Part shown: one piece after another, positions 7,704 to 16,678 of the stretch
Layout of the letters: each line of letters begins with the position of its first letter
How positions within the stretch are numbered: position 1 is the stretch's first letter
Source: Phycisphaerales bacterium UBA2421
GTDB lineage: Bacteria; Planctomycetota; Phycisphaerae; Tepidisphaerales; Tepidisphaeraceae
Direction of reading: 5' to 3'
DNA length: 64,000 bases
Assembly: GCA_002343075.1 (NCBI GenBank)
Contig: DDRH01000006.1
Span: 103,807-167,806 of the forward strand
Notes under the pieces: model-generated
The model's database searches: none
Told to the model about the DNA's origin: nothing
The model's input: the letters and a program-made list of their open reading frames with translations, nothing else
Made by a program: the position numbers and the translations under genes

Positions 7704-10478
7704 TCAGTCGGCAGGTTGCGTCGCGGTCGCTGCCCGGGTTTTCCAGCGCGCGGCTTCGTCGATTTTTCCCAGCGCGTTGCTGGTGTCAGCGAGATACTCC
7801 GCCACCTTCGCCAGGCTAATGCTTCCGCCGGCAGTTTGCTCGAAGAGCTGGTAGGCCTTGGTGAGTTCCTGTTCGGATCGTACGTACTCCTTGTTGAAAA
7901 ACAGTGCCCGCCCAAGGTTGCGCCGCAGCGCCGCCTCGGTTGCAGGTTCCTGCTGCGCGCTGGGCATACTAAGGCACGACTCAATCAACGCCACTCCCTC
8001 GCTGGCGCGGCCGTTATCGGCGAGGCTCTTGCCAAGATTCACCGCGCTAATTAGACGTTCATGCGAATCGCCACGGCCGAGCTTGTCGAGTAATGCGATA
8101 CAGCCGCGCCACAAAGACTCGGCTTCCTCGAGCTGTTTCACCCCCACCAGCACATTGGCCAATATGTTCAACGAGCGCAGTGTCTCGGGATGCTCGGGGC
8201 CTTGTGCCTTGAGCATGCCCTCATATGCAACCCGGGCATAAGCAAGTGCGGCACCGCTTTGACCCGCATCGAGCATCGCCGCCGCAAGATTTCCGCTCGC
8301 GCGAAGGGTGGCGGGGTAATCAGCGCCCAAGCCGGCGGTGTATCGATTGAGAATCAAACGCCTCGTTGCAAGTGACTCATCAGTCTTCCCAAAGCTTCTT
8401 TGCAGATCGGCCAGCTTTCCGAGCACGCCCAGTGTGTGATCGTGATTCGGCCCGTAAACCCTCTCGGCGGTGGCGAGCAGATCGGGCAGCAGGTCTTCGG
8501 CTTCGGATAGCTTTCCCTGTTCCAGAAGCGTCGTGAGCAGATTGTCGCGCGAAGTGATACCCGGCCCGCTCTCCGCGCCCTGCGCTGCGATGCGAAGCGG
8601 AAGCAGCTCACGGATCACCGCCTCTGCTTCGGCAAACTTCCGCTGTTCGATGAGGTTGACCGACAGATTGTTCATCGCCGTGAGTGTTAACGTGCTCGCG
8701 GGGCCAACGTTCGGCGCAGCACGGCAACGCGCTACCAGCTCGCGGTAAAGCAACTCGGCTTCGTGGGCATTGCCGCGGTCGGCAGCAATTCCCGCCTTGC
8801 TATCAAGCAGCGAAAGGGTTGTCGGATCATTCGGGCCGAAGCGCTCGATGGCCAGCGGCAGGATACGGCTGAGCAATGCCTCGGCCTCGTCAGGCTTGTA
8901 TCGCCAGCGGTGATTGATGATGAGGTAGTTGGTGATGTCGATCGTGGTGCGGTCGGCCTCGCCGAGGTGGTTGCGGTATAGTTCGACCGCGCGCTGCAGG
9001 TGCTCTTCGGCCAGATGGTACTCACCGAGGGAAAAAAGCGTCCATCCGACCGTTTCACGCACGCCGGCTTCGCCGATCGGGTCGCCGCTGAACGTCGGCC
9101 CGATCTTGTTCTGCGACGCCTTGATTGCCTGGAGCACGGTCAGGTCGCTCGCCCCCCCGCTGTTGGCGTCGGCACTGTAGAGCATTTGCTGCAGGAACCC
9201 ACTCACTGCCTGACTGCGCGTGTTAGCAGCGACCGCGATCTCGCGCTGCCGGCGGGCATTGAGCAAGCCGATCGATGTCGCGACGGTCGCGCCAATCAGC
9301 ATCACGAGCATGAGCGCCGCCACCCCGATGCCCACACGATGCCGCCGGACAAATTTTCGCAGTCGATACCCGCGCGTCGGTGGGCGCGCTGTAATCGGCT
9401 CATATTCGAGCACGCGGCGAAGATCATCGGCCATCGCCTGCGCCGAAGCGTATCGATGTGATTTCTCGCGCGCCAGGGCGGTCATCACGATCGTTTCCAT
9501 GTCCCCGGCGAGCGTGCGATCATACCGACTGATCGGCTCAGGTTCGGTGGTCTCAATACGCTTCAACACCTCGACGATCGATGTGTTTTTCACCTCGATC
9601 GGCAATCGATCCGTGAGCAACTCATGCAGCAGCACGCCGAGCGCCCAAACATCCGATCGTACATCGATTTCATTGGCTTTCCCGGCGGCCTGTTCGGGGC
9701 TCATGTAGCCCGGCGTGCCGAGCAGCACCCCGGCGGTGGTTTGCCATGTGAGGCTTTCCTGGTCGTCAGCACCGATGATGCGCGCGATGCCGAAATCGAG
9801 CACCTTCGGCTCACCCGCAGGGTCGACCAGCACATTCGCCGGTTTCAGGTCGCGATGGATGATCGCCTGCTGGTGCGCCGCGTGGACGGCAGTCGACACC
9901 TTGATCATCAGTTCGATGCGCTGCGCCCGGGTCAGCTTCCGATCGCGCGCGTATTGCGTCAACGGCGGGCCGTCGACGAACTCCATGGCGATGTACGGCA
10001 TCGCCGTCGTTCCCGGCGGGTGATGCACACCGGCTTCGTAGATGCGCGCGATGTTTGGATGCTGCAACCGACCCAATGCCTGGCTCTCGCGCTTGAATCG
10101 CTGGGCCGCGTCAACCATCGGCATGTTAAACCGCACGAGCTTAAGCGCCACCGCCCGGTGCGGGTTGGCCTGCTGCGCGACATACACCGCCGCCATCGCG
10201 CCTTCGGCCAGCAGCTTTTGCAGCGTGTACCTGCCAATTCGTTGCCCGCCGAGAGAGAGCATGTCGGGCCCACCGAGGCCGAGCCACGCATCCGTTCGCG
10301 CATCGATCACCCCGTCGGCCCCCTCGTACGCGTTCACCAGCGACCGAGCCTCGTCCAGCATCGCCTCATCGCCATTGCAGGCGGTCGCCAGTAGCGCGTC
10401 GCGCTCGGCGGCGGGGAGTTCGAGCGCGTCGGCGACGATAGCCTTGACCGCTTCCCAGTTGATCGGGGTGGTGGGCAT
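7704..10478 (-). CDS. Transmembrane Ser/Thr protein kinase with C-terminal TPRs
   Basis: The protein has 924 residues. A Hanks-type kinase domain spans about 84-355: glycine loop LLAEGAMAAVY, ATP-anchoring Lys in AVALKLV (K113), catalytic loop HRDLKPANV (D210), DFGIAR (D228) and the activation segment GTPGYMSPEQ. A single transmembrane helix covers about 382-406. The remaining 500 residues, outside the membrane by prediction, carry tetratricopeptide repeats of the kinesin-light-chain type. Such kinases phosphorylate Ser/Thr in signalling cascades; substrates cannot be deduced. The gene starts 76 bp downstream of the ECF sigma gene on the same strand, so the two are probably co-transcribed. 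This is a common planctomycete pairing. Confidence 0.92.
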   Translation of the reverse strand: MPTTPINWEAVKAIVADALELPAAERDALLATACNGDEAMLDEARSLVNAYEGADGVIDARTDAWLGLGGPDMLSLGGQRIGRYTLQKLLAEGAMAAVYVAQQANPHRAVALKLVRFNMPMVDAAQRFKRESQALGRLQHPNIARIYEAGVHHPPGTTAMPYIAMEFVDGPPLTQYARDRKLTRAQRIELMIKVSTAVHAAHQQAIIHRDLKPANVLVDPAGEPKVLDFGIARIIGADDQESLTWQTTAGVLLGTPGYMSPEQAAGKANEIDVRSDVWALGVLLHELLTDRLPIEVKNTSIVEVLKRIETTEPEPISRYDRTLAGDMETIVMTALAREKSHRYASAQAMADDLRRVLEYEPITARPPTRGYRLRKFVRRHRVGIGVAALMLVMLIGATVATSIGLLNARRQREIAVAANTRSQAVSGFLQQMLYSADANSGGASDLTVLQAIKASQNKIGPTFSGDPIGEAGVRETVGWTLFSLGEYHLAEEHLQRAVELYRNHLGEADRTTIDITNYLIINHRWRYKPDEAEALLSRILPLAIERFGPNDPTTLSLLDSKAGIAADRGNAHEAELLYRELVARCRAAPNVGPASTLTLTAMNNLSVNLIEQRKFAEAEAVIRELLPLRIAAQGAESGPGITSRDNLLTTLLEQGKLSEAEDLLPDLLATAERVYGPNHDHTLGVLGKLADLQRSFGKTDESLATRRLILNRYTAGLGADYPATLRASGNLAAAMLDAGQSGAALAYARVAYEGMLKAQGPEHPETLRSLNILANVLVGVKQLEEAESLWRGCIALLDKLGRGDSHERLISAVNLGKSLADNGRASEGVALIESCLSMPSAQQEPATEAALRRNLGRALFFNKEYVRSEQELTKAYQLFEQTAGGSISLAKVAEYLADTSNALGKIDEAARWKTRAATATQPAD

Positions 10479-10554
10479 GACAGTTCAGCGAAAAAGTACA
10501 ATCTTTCAGAGTCACCGGCCCTGCAGCAAACCAATGCACCGGCGACTCCAGCCC

Positions 10555-11160
10555 TTACAGTTGCGTCTCGTTCAATCGCCGCGACAGCCATGCTCGCGCC
10601 ACGGACCAGTCGCGTTTCACCGTTCGCGGCGAGCTATCCAGCGCCGCGGCGGTTTCTTCGACGCTTAAGCCCGTGAAATATCGAAGCATGACCACCTCGG
10701 CCAGGCGTTCATCGAACTGCCTGAGATGCGTCAGCGCGTCGTCCAAGACGATCATCGCGTTCGGGTCGGCACTCTCGACCGCGGCATCGACAAAATCGAT
10801 ATCCAACCTCTGCCGCCCGCCGCCCCGCTTTTTGGAAGCGTGGCGCCGTGCGCGCTCGACCAGGATTCGCCGCATCGATTCCGCCGCCACAGCGAAGAAC
10901 TGACGCGGGTTCTCCCAGGTGATCGCCGGGTCGTTACTCAGCCGGAGATACACCTCGTGAACAAGTGCTGTAGTCTGAAGCGTCAAACCCGAGGGTTCGC
11001 GGGCCATTTTTCTATGGGCGAGGTCCCGAAGCTGCTGATAAACCACGGGAAACAGCTCACGGGTGGTTCCCGTGAAGCTGTCCGGCGGGGCCAGCGCCGC
11101 TGAGTCACTGTCGCCGGGATTGGATAGGTCAGGCCCCGTCACAGACTGATATTCGCACAT
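10555..11160 (-). CDS. ECF-type RNA polymerase sigma factor (planctomycete/Acidobacteria type)
   Basis: The product has 201 residues when started at the ATG at 11160; a TTG at 11184 would add eight. Region 2 includes LFPVVYQQLRDLAHRKMARE and the ALVHEVYLRL stretch; FFAVAAESMRRILVERARR follows, and region 4 is a helix-turn-helix with VVMLRYFTGLSVEETAAALD and SPRTVKRDW. This matches the ECF subfamily often found beside Ser/Thr kinases of the PknB type in planctomycetes (family knowledge), where the kinase is thought to control the sigma factor in place of an anti-sigma factor. The kinase gene follows directly. The target promoter is unknown. Confidence 0.9.
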   Translation of the reverse strand: MCEYQSVTGPDLSNPGDSDSAALAPPDSFTGTTRELFPVVYQQLRDLAHRKMAREPSGLTLQTTALVHEVYLRLSNDPAITWENPRQFFAVAAESMRRILVERARRHASKKRGGGRQRLDIDFVDAAVESADPNAMIVLDDALTHLRQFDERLAEVVMLRYFTGLSVEETAAALDSSPRTVKRDWSVARAWLSRRLNETQL

Positions 11161-11314
11161 TTCCGGCCCCCGGCCAACGGCCAACCGAGATTCTCGGTGC
11201 GAGATCAGGTCATGGTGGAAGCTTGGGTAAGATGCGTCGGGTGACGGGTTGCAATTCCACCCCAGCCCGTCTAATCATGATTGCTTCGCACGTTTCACAA
11301 GAGGACAAAGAAAA

Positions 11315-12058
11315 ATGACTCAGCCAGTTGCCATTCAAAGCTATTGCTACCGTGGATTCAAAGCATTGCCTGCGTTCATCGAGCAACTCAGATCGACCGG
11401 CGTGGCGGCGACCGAAATCTGCGGGGTTCATGCGAGTTTCAACGACCCTGCAACTTTTGGATCAACCATTGAGCCATTCCAGAAGGCCGGAGTGCAGATT
11501 GTGGCCATCGGCGTGGAAAAGCTCACCGGCGACCTGGTCAAAGACGCCCCGCGGTTCGAATTTTGCAAGGCCGCGGGGGTGAGAAATATGAGCGTGACGT
11601 TCGATCCCGGCATCATGGATAACCAGTTCGCCGCGATGAAGAACGTCGAAAAACTGGCCGATCAGTACGACCTCAAACTAGGCATCCACAACCACGGGGG
11701 GTACGACTGGCTCGGCAACATCCCCATGCTGAAGTACATCTTCGACCGCACCAGCCCGCGCATCGGCCTGCACCTCGACACCGCATGGGCCATCGATGCC
11801 AAGCACAATCCCGTGCAAATGGTGGAGCAATTCGCGCCGAGAATGATGGGCGTGCATGTCAAAGACTTCGTCTATTCTCCAAAGCGCGAGCCAAAAGACG
11901 TGATCATCGGCGAAGGCAATCTCGACTTGCCAAAATTCATGCAAACGCTCAAGCAGATCAACTTCAGTGGGCCGTTGGTTATCGAGTACGAGGGTGATGT
12001 TGAGAACCCCGTGCCGGCACTGAAGCAGTGTGTGGCAGCGCTGAACAAGTTGGTGTGA
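11315..12058 (+). CDS. Sugar phosphate isomerase/epimerase-like TIM-barrel protein
   Basis: The protein has 247 residues and belongs to the xylose isomerase-like TIM-barrel family (AP endonuclease 2 fold). Recognisable metal-site strands are LGIHNHGGYDW, IGLHLDTAWA, MMGVHVKDF and the late PLVIEYEGD. Family members isomerise or epimerise sugars or inositols using a divalent metal; the substrate cannot be specified. The ATG at 11315 is chosen over an upstream in-frame ATG at 11249 because GAGGA at 11301-11305 is well placed and the extra 22 residues do not fit the fold. It is followed after 39 bp by fumC. Confidence 0.82.
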   Translation: MTQPVAIQSYCYRGFKALPAFIEQLRSTGVAATEICGVHASFNDPATFGSTIEPFQKAGVQIVAIGVEKLTGDLVKDAPRFEFCKAAGVRNMSVTFDPGIMDNQFAAMKNVEKLADQYDLKLGIHNHGGYDWLGNIPMLKYIFDRTSPRIGLHLDTAWAIDAKHNPVQMVEQFAPRMMGVHVKDFVYSPKREPKDVIIGEGNLDLPKFMQTLKQINFSGPLVIEYEGDVENPVPALKQCVAALNKLV

Positions 12059-12097
12059 ACTCGCGATCGGGGATGAGAACGCGTGCTACCATTGGTC

Positions 12098-13522
12098 ATG
12101 TCCACTCGCACCGAACACGATAGTATGGGCGACATGCACGTGCCGGTTGACGCCCTTTATGGTGCATCGACTGCTCGCGCCATTCAGAATTTTCCGGTGG
12201 CGATGCGTCCCCTGCCACCGGAGTTTATTCATGCCTATGGGCATTTGAAGGCGGCATGCGCGGTGGCGAATCGCGATTTGGGGCTGCTCGAACCAGAAGT
12301 CGCCGCCGCAATCATCGAAAGCGCCGATGAAGTCGCCCGCGGGCTGCACGATGGGCATTTTCCCGTCGATGTTTACCAGACCGGCTCCGGCACCAGCACC
12401 AACATGAACTTAAACGAGGTAATCGCCAACCTCGCAAGCAGGAAGCTCGCCGACGGCACGCGGGTGCATCCGAATGATCATGTGAATCGCGGCCAGTCGA
12501 GCAACGACACGTTTCCAACGGCGATGAATCTGTCCTTCGCGCTCGCGATCGAAGCAATCCTCATCCCCGCCGCCCACAATCTCGATACCGCGCTTGAAGG
12601 ACTCGCCAATCAGTGGGACCACGTCGTAAAACCCGGACGCACGCACCTGATGGACGCAACGCCGATCCGCATGGGACAGGTTTTCGGCGGGTTTCGGCAA
12701 CAAGTGCGCGACGCGACACACGATCTTGAAAACGCCCGCTATGCAGTGGCGCACAATCTGCCCATCGGCGGGACGGCGGTCGGCACCGGAATCAATACGC
12801 CCCGTGATTTTGGTGAGCGGGTCGCCGCGGCACTGACTTCAAGATGCGGGCAGAGCTATCTGATCGAATTCAAAGAGGCGTACAACCATCCTGCCGCACA
12901 GGCATCGCGCGATGATGTGGTGACCGCGCATGCTGCGGTGAAACGGCTTGCCATTGCGCTGTCTCGTATCGCCAGCGACATCCGCCTGCTGGCCTCCGGA
13001 CCGAGGTGCGGGATTGGCGAACTGATCCTGCCCGCGGTGCAGCCGGGCAGTTCCATCATGCCGGGGAAGGAGAACCCGGTAATCTGCGAGAGTGCCATGC
13101 AGGTGGCCTGCCGAGTAATGGGCAACGACGCCACCATCTCCACCGCGGCGCTGGGTGGGGTGGGGTCGATTCTCGAACTAAACGTCGCGATGCCGGTCGT
13201 GGTTGATGCGTTTCTCGAGTCCGTGCGGCTGCTGGGTAATGTCATCGTTGTGTTTGTCGATAAAGTGTTGTCTGGACTGAAGATAGACGAAGCCAGATGC
13301 GCCGAATTGCTGGGAAAAAGCCTGATGAACGTGACGGCGCTCGTGCCAGCGATCGGCTACGATGCCGCGGCCAAGGTAGCCAAGCAGGCGCACGCAGAAG
13401 GCAAGACGATCCGCGAGGTGGCTAAGACGCTCGGCCTGCTTGACGATGCCACGCTCGATAGCCTGCTGGACTTCGATGCGATGACCCGGCCCACCGTCGA
13501 ACCGCCCGCCGTCGAACCATAG
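12098..13522 (+). CDS. fumC: Class II fumarate hydratase
   Basis: The protein has 474 residues, the usual length. It interconverts fumarate and malate in the TCA cycle as an iron-independent homotetramer. Diagnostic elements are the start TRTEHDSMG, TGSGTSTNMNLNEVIANLA (96-114), RGQSSNDTFPTA, the histidine motif RTHLMDATPI (H183) and the superfamily signature GSSIMPGKENP (317-327) with the catalytic serine loop. The ATG at 12098 matches the family N-terminus; an in-frame GTG at 12083 would add five residues. TACCAT at 12087-12092 may be a -10 for a leaderless mRNA. The last residues PTVEPPAVEP are an extra acidic/proline tail. Confidence 0.95.
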   Translation: MSTRTEHDSMGDMHVPVDALYGASTARAIQNFPVAMRPLPPEFIHAYGHLKAACAVANRDLGLLEPEVAAAIIESADEVARGLHDGHFPVDVYQTGSGTSTNMNLNEVIANLASRKLADGTRVHPNDHVNRGQSSNDTFPTAMNLSFALAIEAILIPAAHNLDTALEGLANQWDHVVKPGRTHLMDATPIRMGQVFGGFRQQVRDATHDLENARYAVAHNLPIGGTAVGTGINTPRDFGERVAAALTSRCGQSYLIEFKEAYNHPAAQASRDDVVTAHAAVKRLAIALSRIASDIRLLASGPRCGIGELILPAVQPGSSIMPGKENPVICESAMQVACRVMGNDATISTAALGGVGSILELNVAMPVVVDAFLESVRLLGNVIVVFVDKVLSGLKIDEARCAELLGKSLMNVTALVPAIGYDAAAKVAKQAHAEGKTIREVAKTLGLLDDATLDSLLDFDAMTRPTVEPPAVEP

Positions 13523-13611
13523 TCCCGTTCTCCCCCGCCAATCTTGGCGAACGCCGCGAAGCATCCCCCCGATTATTACTAACATAAGCATAACATTGGG
13601 GGCGAGTGATG

Positions 13612-13640
13612 TTGACGAACCCCCTTCTGAGCGTTATTCT
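13612..13640 (+). promoter_or_regulatory. Sigma-70-type promoter for the DksA-like gene
   Basis: TTGACG (13612-13617), a 17-bp spacer and TATTCT (13635-13640) form a good housekeeping promoter. Transcription from about 13647 excludes the upstream in-frame ATG at 13596 and gives a leader of about 93 nt to the GTG at 13740. Confidence 0.65.
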
Positions 13641-13739
13641 TGCGTGACTTGGCACTTTTACGCACGCGCGGCCCACTCGCGCGTAGCAGCGACAGGGAGT
13701 GACTACGCGAAAGTGAGTCTGGAAAGGAGTGCTCGTTCC

Positions 13740-14690
13740 GTGCCGAAGAAAGCAGTCGCAAAAGTGGCAAAGAAGCCCACGCGCGGCGTTGCTGTGAAAG
13801 CAGCGCCCCAGAAGAAGGCTTCGACCGTGAACGGGGTTCCAACCAAGGCTGGCAAGCCCGCGAAGGGCAAGCCCGTCGCCGCCAAGCCCATCAACAGCAA
13901 AATTGCCGAAAGTAAGTCAGCCACCGCTAAGCCGAGCACCAACGGCTCACGAAAGCCTTTGCTGGCCGCCAACCGGCTGTCGCCGCACGTCAAGTCAGAA
14001 ACGAACAGCACGCCGTCGGGTAAATCCAGGTCGGTTGTGGGTAAATCCGAAGCAGTCCGGACCTCGTCGGGCAAGCCAGCATCCTTTAACTTGGTTGTCG
14101 GCCCCAAGCCGCTGGCCATGAAGGGCGCGAAGCCGGCCACATCGAGCGTGAGCACGCGCGAGGGCGCGTCATTGGCTGGTAAGCCGGTCAAGCGGCTCAA
14201 GAAACTGAAGCGCCGCGACGACGACGAAGACGCAGGCCCGCCGAAGCCCCTGGTGCCGCTTCCCCCGCCGCCGGTGACGACCGATTCAAAGCCGAAAAAG
14301 AACCAGGCGGGGCTCAGCCCGCGCGAGCTGGAAGATTTCCGCAGCCTGCTGCTGCTCAAGCGCCGCGAATTGCTTGGCGATATGAGCAGCATGGAGCGCG
14401 AAGCCCTTCAGTCCGGTCAGGGCAGCAACCTCTCCAATCTGCCTGTACACATGGCCGACATGGGCACCGATAACTACGAGCAGGAATTCACGCTCGGCCT
14501 GGTGGAGAAAGACCGCCAACTGCTTCGCGAGATCAATCAGGCACTGGCCAAGATTCAGGATGGCAGCTACGGCATCTGCGAAGGCACCGCTAAGCCCATT
14601 CCCAAGGCCCGGCTTGAGATTCAGCCGTGGGCAAGGCACTCCGTTGAGTGGGCACGCCAACTTGAAAAGAACATGATGATCCGGCGGTGA
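13740..14690 (+). CDS. DksA/TraR-like protein with a long histone-like basic N-terminus
   Basis: The start is GTG at 13740 with AAAGGAG 10 nt upstream, giving 316 residues. Residues 1 to about 190 are Lys/Ala/Pro/Ser-rich with repeated KKAVAKVAKK-like runs, resembling histone H1-type or nucleoid-binding tails. From about 225 a DksA/TraR fold begins: LSPRELEDFRSLLLLKRREL, the acidic hinge MADMGTDNYEQEF, then LREINQALAKIQDGSYGICEGT. DksA proteins bind the RNA polymerase secondary channel. The usual four-cysteine zinc finger keeps only one Cys (YGICEGT), so zinc binding is doubtful. A good sigma-70 promoter lies about 100 bp upstream. The target of the basic tail (DNA, RNA or polymerase) is unknown. 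Confidence 0.82.
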   Translation: MPKKAVAKVAKKPTRGVAVKAAPQKKASTVNGVPTKAGKPAKGKPVAAKPINSKIAESKSATAKPSTNGSRKPLLAANRLSPHVKSETNSTPSGKSRSVVGKSEAVRTSSGKPASFNLVVGPKPLAMKGAKPATSSVSTREGASLAGKPVKRLKKLKRRDDDEDAGPPKPLVPLPPPPVTTDSKPKKNQAGLSPRELEDFRSLLLLKRRELLGDMSSMEREALQSGQGSNLSNLPVHMADMGTDNYEQEFTLGLVEKDRQLLREINQALAKIQDGSYGICEGTAKPIPKARLEIQPWARHSVEWARQLEKNMMIRR

Positions 14691-14775
14691 ATTCTGGCCT
14701 GCGGTGAAGTCTGATCGGGTCGGCTGCTTCACGCCCTCCGATTCCGCAACGCGCCTTTCCTCAGCCGGGCAACCG

Positions 14776-14781
14776 TATAGT
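14776..14781 (+). promoter_or_regulatory. Candidate -10 element upstream of lspA
   Basis: TATAGT ends 10 nt before an in-frame GTG at 14792. If used, the mRNA would be nearly leaderless from the GTG, or start shortly before the ATG at 14810. No -35 is evident. Confidence 0.35.
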
Positions 14782-14791
14782 ATCCGCTGCT

Positions 14792-15445
14792 GTGATTCCT
14801 TCCCAAGAAATGGCTTGTCGCTCCCCCGCTGCCGTGCTGTGGTTTCTCAGTGCCTTCGCGCTGCTGTTGACCGCCGACCTCGTGAGCAAGCGGGTATCGT
14901 TTGACAGGCTATTGATCCGGCAGATCGGCACGCCCCCGGCGAAGGTGGACATTATCTCGCACACGGTTGAGTTTGTCCCCCGCGTATTGCACTTTCATGT
15001 CACGGCGAATCAAGGCGCGGTGTTCGGGCTGGGCCAGGGGAAGCGATGGCTGTTTGTTCTTGTTTCGACAGGTGCGATCGGCTACCTGCTGTTCCTCTTT
15101 TCAACGCTGCACCGAAAGCACTGGCCGACGCAACTGCTCCTCGCGGGCTTCCTCGCGGGCGTGATTGGCAACATGTGGGACAGGCTTACCTTCGGCTATG
15201 TGCGCGACATGCTCTGGATGTTTCCGCAGATCACATGGGGAGATTGGCTGCCGTTTCTACCAGAATCAATCCGACGGCACGACGTGTTTCCCTGGATTTT
15301 CAATCTGGCCGATTCATACCTCGTCACCGGCGTGATCGTGACGATCGGCTACATGCTCATTGCAGGCGAACGAAAGGTTGCGCCGCACATCAGCACAGAT
15401 GAACAGAGATTGAACAAAGGCGAGACGCAGCCAATCGAGAAGTAG
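14792..15445 (+). CDS. lspA: Lipoprotein signal peptidase (signal peptidase II)
   Basis: The product has 217 residues from GTG 14792, or 211 from ATG 14810. It is an aspartic protease of the inner membrane that cleaves the signal peptide of diacylated prolipoproteins. Family boxes are NQGAVFGLGQG (conserved NxGxxF), GVIGNMWDRLTFGYVRDML, carrying the first catalytic Asp region, and FNLADSYLVTGV, carrying the second Asp. Four hydrophobic helices are visible. It is slightly longer than E. coli LspA because of a segment (MFPQITWGDWLPFLPESIRRHD) between the catalytic boxes and a polar C-terminal tail. Both starts lack a clear RBS. ribD follows on the same strand after 57 bp. Confidence 0.92.
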   Translation: MIPSQEMACRSPAAVLWFLSAFALLLTADLVSKRVSFDRLLIRQIGTPPAKVDIISHTVEFVPRVLHFHVTANQGAVFGLGQGKRWLFVLVSTGAIGYLLFLFSTLHRKHWPTQLLLAGFLAGVIGNMWDRLTFGYVRDMLWMFPQITWGDWLPFLPESIRRHDVFPWIFNLADSYLVTGVIVTIGYMLIAGERKVAPHISTDEQRLNKGETQPIEK

Positions 15446-15502
15446 ATTCCGCAAAACAGCGACGCGACGGTTGGCTTCAGGGGCTTGAATCTGTGGTTAG
15501 AG

Positions 15503-16678
15503 ATGAATGCGACAGAGCACATGATCCGCAGGGCGATTCGACTGGCGATGACCGGCCGGGGACGCGTCGAACCCAATCCGATGGTGGGTTGCGTGCTGGC
15601 GCGCGATGGCAGGGTCATCGGCGAAGGCTACCACACCCACTTCGGCGGGCCACACGCCGAGCCGCAGGCCCTGGCCGACTGCATGGCACGCGGCGAAAGT
15701 CCTGCTGGGGCAACGGCTTATGTCACACTCGAACCGTGTTGCCACGTGCGAAAAAAAACGCCGCCGTGCGCGCCACGGCTTATAGAAGCGAAAATCGCCA
15801 AGGTCGTTCTCGGCTGTCTCGATCCCAACCCTGCTGTAAACGGCAATGGCGTGGCGATGCTACGGGCGGCAGGGATTGATGTTTCGCGCGTCGATCCTGC
15901 GCTGGAGGCCGAGTGCAAGCAGCTAATCGCTCCATTTTTACTGCGCACCTGCTGTAGAAGGCCGTACGTCACCTTGAAGTGGGCGGAGACGGCCGATGGA
16001 AAGATCGCCGGCCCCGGCGGCAGTCGATTGCAGATCACTGGTGAACCGGCAAACCAACTCGTGCATCTGCTTCGCTCGCGATCGGATGCGATCATGGTCG
16101 GCGTGAACACCGTGCTGGCCGACGATCCACAACTCACTGCCCGCGGTGTAGAACATTCTCGGCTGCACACGCGGATAATCCTCGATTCAAAACTTCGCGC
16201 CCCGGCAAACGCGCGAATATTCCTTGCGTCCGGTGAGAAGGAGCGCACCATCATCTTTCACTCGCCCGCGGCCGCTGCCAACCCCCCCGCCGACGAACGG
16301 ATCAGCCGTCTGTTGAACGCAGGTGCCCAGCTCATCCTCCGCGGCGAGAATCCGAACGATCGCCTCTCGTTGACCGACGTGTTTGAGCATTCCCTGTTGA
16401 GCGATCTTAGTGATCTGATGGTCGAGCCAGGCCCGGCAGTCGCGCAATCATTTTTTGAATCAGGTCTCGCGCACAGGCTGTGGATTTTTCGTTCGGCGCG
16501 GCGAGTGAATGATGATTCCGCGCCCTCTGCCATAAAGGTCCCGAGCGAATATGTCGTAACCGGTCACATGAAGATTGGCGACGATGTGCTAACGGAGTAT
16601 CTCGATACAAAATCAGATGCTTTCTTCGCCGCGGTGCCCTCGGCCGATTTTGTTCTCGCCGCGGAAGCCCTTATGTAG
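15503..16678 (+). CDS. ribD: Bifunctional riboflavin biosynthesis deaminase/reductase
   Basis: The protein has 391 residues, with deaminase and reductase domains as in full-length RibD. It deaminates the pyrimidine product of GTP cyclohydrolase II and then reduces its ribosyl group with NADPH. The N-terminal deaminase carries the zinc motif HAEPQAL (H51, E53) and EPCCHVRKKTPPC (C79, C89). The reductase begins at RPYVTLKWAETADGKIA and contains SDAIMVGVNTVLADDPQLT. The ATG at 15503 fits the family N-terminus better than an in-frame TTG at 15485. The stop codon TAG lies inside the left arm of an inverted repeat (16675-16694). No other rib gene is nearby. Confidence 0.93.
   Translation: MNATEHMIRRAIRLAMTGRGRVEPNPMVGCVLARDGRVIGEGYHTHFGGPHAEPQALADCMARGESPAGATAYVTLEPCCHVRKKTPPCAPRLIEAKIAKVVLGCLDPNPAVNGNGVAMLRAAGIDVSRVDPALEAECKQLIAPFLLRTCCRRPYVTLKWAETADGKIAGPGGSRLQITGEPANQLVHLLRSRSDAIMVGVNTVLADDPQLTARGVEHSRLHTRIILDSKLRAPANARIFLASGEKERTIIFHSPAAAANPPADERISRLLNAGAQLILRGENPNDRLSLTDVFEHSLLSDLSDLMVEPGPAVAQSFFESGLAHRLWIFRSARRVNDDSAPSAIKVPSEYVVTGHMKIGDDVLTEYLDTKSDAFFAAVPSADFVLAAEALM

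Noticed and set aside
6941..7984. 347-codon minus-strand ORF over the 3' part of the TIR gene
   Set aside because: Shadow frame of the repetitive TIR gene; proline/arginine-rich translation and no plausible start signals.
13596..13739. 48-codon N-terminal extension of the DksA-like protein
   Set aside because: It overlaps a TTGACG/TATTCT promoter, and a strong RBS serves the GTG at 13740.
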